Source: Campylobacter sp. (GTDB taxonomy: Bacteria > Campylobacterota > Campylobacteria > Campylobacterales > Campylobacteraceae). From it: a DNA stretch of 11,169 nt. The position numbers were made by a program, and so were the translations under genes. The stretch is from NCBI GenBank assembly GCA_017940085.1, contig JAGAZK010000215.1, forward strand, positions 1 to 11,169, written 5' to 3'. How positions within the stretch are numbered: the first letter of the stretch is position 1; the number at the start of each line of letters is the position of its first letter. Positions 7,231 to 11,169 of this stretch are shown piece after piece. The notes below the pieces were generated by a model that was not told the origin of the DNA, did no database searches, and saw only the letters and a program-made list of their open reading frames with translations.

Positions 7231-8544
7231 TTAAAATTTGTATTCAGCTTGTAGTCTGAATATGTTTGTTGTAACTTTTTCGCCAACATCTGGTTTTTCT
7301 TGAGTGTGTGAATAGAATGCAGCTGCACCCAATTTTTTGCTGATGTCGTATTTAACTCTACCAACAACTTCCATGCCATCAACTTTATCATCAGTAGTAG
7401 CACCAGCTACTCTTGTTTTATTTTCACCCATTAAGAAATCAGCTCCTACGCCAAATGCACCGATATTATACATAGCTGTTACGAAGCCATATAGGTTTTC
7501 ACCATCGATAGCTGTATAGCCAAGTAAAGTTTCGCCTGGGCTAATAAATTTACCTTGATCTTCTACAGATACTAAAGATGATTTTTCTTTGTCAGTGTTA
7601 AACATTACAGCACCGACATCTAGTTTAAGACCACCGAAATTAAATCCTACATCAGCACCTACAAATAATGCATCATCAAGAGCGTTACCATTAGCAGCAT
7701 TTAGTCTATCGCTTACCATAGAGCCAGCTACTTGAGCTGTGATATTTACTACATCAGCAGGAGCTACGCTAGCTTCTACAGTCCATAGTTGAGCTACATT
7801 TGAAAGAGCTGCAAACCACAATTGGAAAGCTACTGGATCATAAGAACCAAGTGCAGCTACACCATATAGGTTTTCATCTACTAATCTATTTGCAACACCA
7901 CCATTGTTAGTTCCTGATGGATTGCCTCTTAGAGCAAAATCGCCATCATCATCTTGTAGGTTATCTATTGCTACACCCACCAAAGTAAGACCGATAATGT
8001 CTTGGTTGATGAGTTTAAGACCTATGCCATCTAAATCATCAGTCCAATAAGCTCCCAAAGTTTGCTTACCTACTTGAACTGTAGTGTTACCAGCTGTGTA
8101 GCCTACAAACATTTGGCTAACTGCGAAGCCGTTGTTGCCAACTGCACCACCAACTCCATTTTGACCAACGCCACCATTTGCCCAAGCAGCGTTGTTATTT
8201 CCTAGTCCTCTACCAGCTAGAGTGTTTCCCATCTGGCTAGAATAACCACCATCGCCATTACCAGAAACTGCTCTAATTTGGTATCTTAAACTCATTACGC
8301 CAAAGAAATTATCTTCAATAGCAGTTCTAAAGTTTAAAACACCTTTTAGCATATTTGAAGAGCCATTTGGTTTTAAGCCATTTGCAGTAGAAGAATTGTC
8401 ATCTGAACCGCCGTTTTCATATCTATAGAAAACTTTACCGCTCAAATCTACATTTTTAATAGCATCTTCAAGGCTTGTAGCGTTTGCTACGCCAAAAGAT
8501 CCAGCAGCTAAAGCTGCAACTAAACTTAGTTTTGCTAACTTCAT
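7231..8544 (-). CDS. porA: Major outer membrane porin (Campylobacter MOMP/PorA family)
   Basis: Outer membrane beta-barrel porin, the abundant general diffusion channel of Campylobacter. 437 residues, close to the usual 400-430. The signal peptide is residues 1-22 (MKLAKLSLVAALAAG..., cleavage after ANA), and the mature N-terminus TSLEDAIKNVDLSGKVFYRY closely resembles the C. jejuni MOMP leader and first strand. The chain alternates polar and hydrophobic residues, has Gly/Asn-rich loops (for example around residues 110-140), and ends FRLQAEYKF, with the terminal Phe needed for outer-membrane assembly. AAGGAG (8550-8555) precedes ATG by five bases. It has its own T-rich promoter region and a strong terminator, so it is monocistronic or mainly so. 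The loops are expected to be the variable surface regions. Confidence 0.93.
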   Translation of the reverse strand: MKLAKLSLVAALAAGSFGVANATSLEDAIKNVDLSGKVFYRYENGGSDDNSSTANGLKPNGSSNMLKGVLNFRTAIEDNFFGVMSLRYQIRAVSGNGDGGYSSQMGNTLAGRGLGNNNAAWANGGVGQNGVGGAVGNNGFAVSQMFVGYTAGNTTVQVGKQTLGAYWTDDLDGIGLKLINQDIIGLTLVGVAIDNLQDDDGDFALRGNPSGTNNGGVANRLVDENLYGVAALGSYDPVAFQLWFAALSNVAQLWTVEASVAPADVVNITAQVAGSMVSDRLNAANGNALDDALFVGADVGFNFGGLKLDVGAVMFNTDKEKSSLVSVEDQGKFISPGETLLGYTAIDGENLYGFVTAMYNIGAFGVGADFLMGENKTRVAGATTDDKVDGMEVVGRVKYDISKKLGAAAFYSHTQEKPDVGEKVTTNIFRLQAEYKF

Positions 8545-8575
8545 TGTTTCTCCTTAAGAAAAGTTATGTAGGCAT

Positions 8576-8581
8576 TTTATA
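8576..8581 (-). promoter_or_regulatory. Probable -10 box of the porin gene
   Basis: TATAAA on the minus strand, 32 bases before the porin start codon, in a run of A/T-rich DNA with T tracts upstream (8582-8640) but no recognisable -35 box. Position and composition fit a Campylobacter vegetative promoter. Other TATA-like words lie nearby, so the exact box is uncertain. Confidence 0.45.
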
Positions 8582-8640
8582 AATATTTTTATTAAGTTAC
8601 GCTTAAAACAATAGTTTTTATTAACAATTTATTAAAATTA

Positions 8641-9063
8641 TTAAAAATCTAAATATGTTTCTAGGGGTGTCGAGAGAGATGATTTTTTGTTTCTTTTGTG
8701 AGTGTCGCTAAATGGCTGGACATAGTCTTTGACAATCACGCTCATTTCTACGATATTCATATCTTTGATATGCACACTTACTAGATCGCCTATATCAAAG
8801 CCGCTTCCATACTCTGCTCCATTGCCCCAAGCTCCATAAGCCATAAAACCATTTTCCGTGCAAATAAAAGTATAAACAAACCCGTCATTGTGGGGCTTGA
8901 TACTATAAATAGTGGCATTTATATAATCATGCTTGCCGATGAGATCGCTTGCGTCTAGATTTGGGTCATTGTGAATAGTATCAGATACGCTAGAAGCACA
9001 GCTACTAAGCATTAGAGCAAATGCGATTGACAATACCGACATAACAAAGCCTTTTTTTAGCAA
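8641..9063 (-). CDS. Small predicted lipoprotein, function unknown
   Basis: 140 residues. The N-terminus is a lipoprotein signal: Lys3-Lys4, a hydrophobic stretch, then the lipobox LSSC with Cys22 as the lipidated residue. The mature part has no domain I recognise; it looks like a small beta-rich fold (YINATIYSIK, GFVYTFICTENGFMAYG, GDLVSVHIKDM) with a Gly-rich turn, and a basic tail (HKRNKKSS). Start choice: TTG at 9063 has AAAGGA four bases upstream and supplies the two Lys residues of the signal; ATG at 9042 also has an AAGG nearby but would leave a signal without positive charge. The porin gene follows after 96 bp containing its own promoter. Envelope location is inferred. Confidence 0.75.
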   Translation of the reverse strand: MLKKGFVMSVLSIAFALMLSSCASSVSDTIHNDPNLDASDLIGKHDYINATIYSIKPHNDGFVYTFICTENGFMAYGAWGNGAEYGSGFDIGDLVSVHIKDMNIVEMSVIVKDYVQPFSDTHKRNKKSSLSTPLETYLDF

Positions 9064-9092
9064 AATTGTCCTTTTTTGATAAACTGGGTTGT

Positions 9093-9225
9093 AAATTTAT
9101 CTAAATTTGGTTTAATTTTCGTATAAATTTGATTAAATTTAAGCAAATTTGGAGCAAATTTAATAAAAAAAGGCTAGAATTTGAAGCAAATTTAATTAAA
9201 TTTAGCTCAAATTTGGACTAAATTT
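9093..9225. promoter_or_regulatory. Divergent intergenic region with ten helically phased AAATTT words
   Basis: Between the lipoprotein and ribE starts, AAATTT begins at 9093, 9103, 9125, 9135, 9145, 9156, 9188, 9198, 9209 and 9220. The steps are 10, 22, 10, 10, 11, 32, 10, 11 and 11 bp, close to whole turns of the helix. AnTn tracts phased this way are expected to curve DNA. It contains a 16-bp perfect palindrome at 9188-9203. Promoters for both flanking genes must lie in or near it. Confidence 0.65.
9175..9180 (+). promoter_or_regulatory. Possible -10 box of ribE
   Basis: TAGAAT, five of six matches to TATAAT, 58 bases before the ribE start, after a run of A and the phased AAATTT words. 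No -35 box is evident. It is the best plus-strand candidate by eye, but the AT-rich setting offers others. Confidence 0.35.
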
Positions 9226-9238
9226 ACAAAGGAAAGCT

Positions 9239-9868
9239 TTGTTTAATGGACTAATAAGAGAGATTGCTGAAGTGATTAGTTTGAGTGGGAATTCTTTGCG
9301 AATTCGTGCGAAGTTTGTCCCTGAGAGTATAGGCGATAGCGTGGCAATAAATGGAGCTTGTTTGAGCGTAACTGAAATATTTAAAGGCGGATTTGGGGTG
9401 GAGATTTCAAGCGAGACAAAATCAAAAATCGCAATGGAGAATCTCAAAGGCAAAGTCCATTTAGAACCAGCTATGAAGCTAGGAGATCAAATTCACGGGC
9501 ATTTGGTGCAAGGGCATATTGACGGGATTGGAAAAATCGCAAAAATCAATAAACTTCAAAGTGGATTTGATTTTTTTGTGGATTTAAAGAGCGATTTAAT
9601 GCCGTTTGTCGCAAACAAAGGCTCGATAGCGATTGACGGGGTGAGTTTAACAGTGAGTGAAGTCTTGGATAATGGCGTGAGAGTAAGTATAATCCCCCAA
9701 ACTATGAAAGATACGCTATTTGGCGAGTATAAAATAGGAAGGGCTGTAAATATCGAAACTGATTTACTTGCAAGATATGCTGCTAGGATTTTGGGGTTTA
9801 ATGCGGTCAAAAACAAAAAAGAGGGCTTGACTTGGGAGAAAGTAAATTTAATATCAAGCATTTATTAA
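9239..9868 (+). CDS. ribE: Riboflavin synthase, alpha subunit
   Basis: Catalyses the last step of riboflavin synthesis: dismutation of two 6,7-dimethyl-8-ribityllumazine into riboflavin and 5-amino-6-ribitylaminouracil, in the cytoplasm as a trimer. 209 residues, normal length, with two lumazine-binding barrel repeats (about 1-97 and 98-188). Motifs: N-terminal MFNGLI (usually MFTGII), SVAINGACLSVT (34-45), GHLVQGHIDG (87-96), SIAIDGVSLTVS (129-140), and IPQT (152-155, IPHT in many homologues) leading to VNIETDLLARY. The start is TTG with AAAGGA (9229-9234) five bases upstream, and the product begins exactly at the conserved MF. It is followed at 61 bp by a co-directional pgeF-family gene. 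The rest of the rib pathway is not in the window. Confidence 0.95.
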   Translation: MFNGLIREIAEVISLSGNSLRIRAKFVPESIGDSVAINGACLSVTEIFKGGFGVEISSETKSKIAMENLKGKVHLEPAMKLGDQIHGHLVQGHIDGIGKIAKINKLQSGFDFFVDLKSDLMPFVANKGSIAIDGVSLTVSEVLDNGVRVSIIPQTMKDTLFGEYKIGRAVNIETDLLARYAARILGFNAVKNKKEGLTWEKVNLISSIY

Positions 9869-9929
9869 AAAAAGCACTTAGCAAAATTAGCTAAATTGCT
9901 GTGTGGGCGTGGATTTATAGGATTTGGTG

Positions 9930-11169
9930 GTGATTAAATTTGGTTTTAGTGATAGATTTGGGATTTGCGAAGTAAATTTAGGTGAAATTACGCCGAATTT
10001 GAGCCAAAATTTAAGCCAAATTTTGGCAAATTTGAATAAATTTGGCACAAATTTGGCATTTAAGGCGATTTTTGATGACACACACTCAGCCACACAATCC
10101 CTTAACACCACTTCGCTACAACCCCACACTTTGCTTTGCTCAACCACTCCGCTCAACCACGCCACACTCCAAACTACCGAAAAACACACCACCACGCTAC
10201 AAACTACCAATAGCTACCACACCATGCCACACAAAAAAGGCTCTTTTTGGCAGAGTTGTAGCAATACCACACCACAAACTGCCGAAAAACACGCTACCGC
10301 ACCACAAGCTGCTAAGAGCCAAACTGCCACGCTCCGCTTCTCTCAGCCAACCGCCACAGCCCAAAAATCTGCCCAAAATCACACCGCCACGCTCTACTCC
10401 GCCCAACCGCAACTCCATGCTACGCCACACTACACTCAACCACGCCACACCGCCACGCCTTGCGACACGCCAAATTTTGGCAAATTTGATAAATTTAATC
10501 TTGCTTTTCATGTGGGAGATGATTTTAGAAACGCTTGGCAAAACCGCATTAAATTTGCTCAAATTTTAGGAGTAGAACTAGGAAATTTGATTTTTATGAA
10601 CCAAATTCATGGCGATCAAATTTGTGTGATAGATAGTGAATTTTTGGGCAAATTTAGAGCTGGAATTGATAAATTTGTGGATAAATTTAATAAATTTAGT
10701 GCTTTGGATAGCCAAAATCAAGCAAATTTAAAAAAAATAAATGATGAATTTTTGGGTATTTTCCCAGTATGCGATGCTATGATTACGGATTTGGGCGGTG
10801 TAGGGCTGTGTGTAATGGTGGCTGATTGTTCGCCTGTGATTTTGATAGATGAAAAAAATGGAGCTGTGGGCGTAGCTCATGCTGGGCGAAATGGCGTGAT
10901 TAAAAAAATCGCAACAAAAACAGCTATGAAAATGAGTGAGATTTATGGGAGCAAATTTAGCGATTTGGCTGTATTTGTGGGGACAAATATCAAAGGATCT
11001 TGCTATGAAGTTGGGGATTTGGACTTGGGCGAGTTTGAAAGATTTAAAAATGGGAATAAATTTGATATGGATTTGGCGTTGAGAAATGAATTTAACGAGC
11101 TTGGAATAAATAAATTTGCTTTTAGCAATGTTTGTTCGCATTGCGATCAAAATCATTTCTCATACCGCA
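9930..11169 (+). CDS. pgeF: PgeF/YfiH-family (DUF152, 'laccase-domain') protein with large low-complexity insertion; runs off window edge
   Basis: The family includes E. coli PgeF, which edits peptidoglycan precursors, and enzymes with purine-nucleoside phosphorylase/deaminase activity; which applies here is not shown. 413 open codons are visible, against about 230-260 for the whole family. Core motifs are present: FGFSDRFG at the N-terminus, NLAFHVGDD (191-199), NQIHGD (His227), CDAMITD, VADCSP (Cys300), VAHAGRNG (His317), GSCYEVG, and NVCSHCDQNHFSYR at the end. His227, Cys300 and His317 match the metal/active-site set. Residues ~50-180 are a Thr/Ala/Gln/His/Pro-rich insert encoded by a C-rich island, splitting the N-terminal motif from HVGDD; a smaller Lys-Phe-rich insert lies at ~236-275. 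Start: GTG at 9930 with AGGA seven bases before; GTG 9927 and TTG 9924 are alternatives. Follows ribE on the same strand. Confidence 0.85.
   Translation, partial: MIKFGFSDRFGICEVNLGEITPNLSQNLSQILANLNKFGTNLAFKAIFDDTHSATQSLNTTSLQPHTLLCSTTPLNHATLQTTEKHTTTLQTTNSYHTMPHKKGSFWQSCSNTTPQTAEKHATAPQAAKSQTATLRFSQPTATAQKSAQNHTATLYSAQPQLHATPHYTQPRHTATPCDTPNFGKFDKFNLAFHVGDDFRNAWQNRIKFAQILGVELGNLIFMNQIHGDQICVIDSEFLGKFRAGIDKFVDKFNKFSALDSQNQANLKKINDEFLGIFPVCDAMITDLGGVGLCVMVADCSPVILIDEKNGAVGVAHAGRNGVIKKIATKTAMKMSEIYGSKFSDLAVFVGTNIKGSCYEVGDLDLGEFERFKNGNKFDMDLALRNEFNELGINKFAFSNVCSHCDQNHFSYR
10015..10035 (+). repeat. Left copy of 21-bp direct repeat flanking the C-rich island
   Basis: Identical over 21 bases to 10469-10489 (begins GCCAAATTTTGGC, ends AAATTTGA). 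The similarity continues loosely: AATAAATTT here against ATAAATTT there, and the translations that follow share NLAF and DD. The copies are 454 bp apart, so they are read in different frames. Confidence 0.8.
10077..10470 (+). repeat. C-rich, G-poor low-complexity island inside the pgeF-family gene
   Basis: Base composition changes abruptly here: the row 10141-10200 has 29 C and 4 G, and 10381-10440 has 30 C and 6 G, in an otherwise AT-rich, AAATTT-laden gene. Short internal repeats include an imperfect pair at 10170-10187 and 10275-10292 (one mismatch), an exact 16-mer at 10152-10167 and 10435-10450, and an exact 12-mer at 10381-10392 and 10447-10458. The gene's frame stays open and encodes motifs such as HTTTLQTT, HATAPQAA, SQTATLRFSQP, NHTATLYSAQP and RHTATPCDTP, a degenerate Thr/Ala/Gln/Pro repeat. 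Other frames are also largely open, so openness alone does not prove selection on the protein. Confidence 0.8.
10469..10489 (+). repeat. Right copy of 21-bp direct repeat flanking the C-rich island
   Basis: Exact copy of 10015-10035, placed at the point where the sequence returns to the conserved family core (KFNLAFHVGDD). Its first two bases overlap the end of the C-rich block. It may mark the right end of an insertion or duplication, or reflect recombination between the common AAATTT words. Confidence 0.8.

Noticed and set aside
9874..9900. Terminator between ribE and the pgeF-family gene
   Set aside because: Only a 5-bp TTAGC/GCTAA stem with a seven-base AT-rich loop and no T run after it; read-through is more likely.
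10077..10470. G-quadruplex-forming region on the minus strand
   Set aside because: The G-rich strand has mostly GG and GTGG runs and lacks four nearby GGG tracts, so a stable quadruplex is not supported by eye.
9887..10562. Two minus-strand frames (107 and 121 codons) rich in Val/Trp/Gly
   Set aside because: Mirror images of the same low-complexity island; no family resemblance or conserved domain, and no promoter or ribosome binding site was identified.
10042..10569. Plus-strand 175-codon frame with Pro/His/Leu-rich product
   Set aside because: Out of frame with the pgeF-family motifs on both sides. It is open because the C-rich island has few stop codons in any frame, and it starts at a TTG without a convincing ribosome binding site.
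10728..11156. Minus-strand 142-codon frame
   Set aside because: Antisense to the conserved C-terminal half of the pgeF-family protein, which carries the recognisable motifs.

Overview
The window reads as a chromosomal segment of a Campylobacter species. It is AT-rich with a short-word habit of AAATTT/CAAATTTG. The porin has the typical Campylobacter major outer membrane protein leader, and the order cytochrome c – liv ABC transporter – fused ccsBA is the arrangement I recall from C. jejuni (Cj1020c to Cj1013c). The AAATTT richness suggests the C. fetus / hyointestinalis / lanienae side of the genus, but that placement is an inference.

Layout. Positions 1-6263 (minus strand) form one transcription unit, read right to left: a periplasmic monohaem cytochrome c, the binding protein LivK, permeases LivH and LivM, ATPases LivG and LivF, then the 5' part of ccsBA, which runs off the left edge. 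A perfect TATAAT box lies just upstream of the cytochrome gene. The liv genes mostly overlap or abut; a strong hairpin separates livK from livH. Positions 6264-6677 hold no gene but contain a nested inverted-repeat array. Positions 6678-7126 (minus) hold three tiny membrane-protein genes packed as an operon with its own extended -10 promoter. A textbook terminator (7189-7208) ends the porin gene (7231-8544, minus), which is preceded by a small lipoprotein gene (8641-9063, minus). A divergent intergenic region (9064-9238) full of helically phased AAATTT words leads into the plus-strand pair: riboflavin synthase (ribE) and a pgeF/YfiH-family gene that runs off the right edge.

How the genes work together. 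LivKHMGF imports branched-chain or related amino acids. The cytochrome and the CcsBA haem-ligation protein bracket the transporter, so electron-transport functions share its transcript. The porin and the lipoprotein are envelope genes. ribE makes riboflavin.

Most unusual content. (1) The pgeF-family gene is almost twice the usual length because a ~390-bp C-rich, G-poor, low-complexity island (10077-10470) sits in frame in its N-terminal region, flanked by a 21-bp exact direct repeat. (2) AAATTT words repeat every 10-12 bp in several intergenic regions and inside the pgeF coding sequence, where the spacing ignores codon phase. (3) A ~265-bp nested inverted array of ~22-bp units lies at 6398-6663. 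(4) Three tiny membrane-protein genes form an operon.
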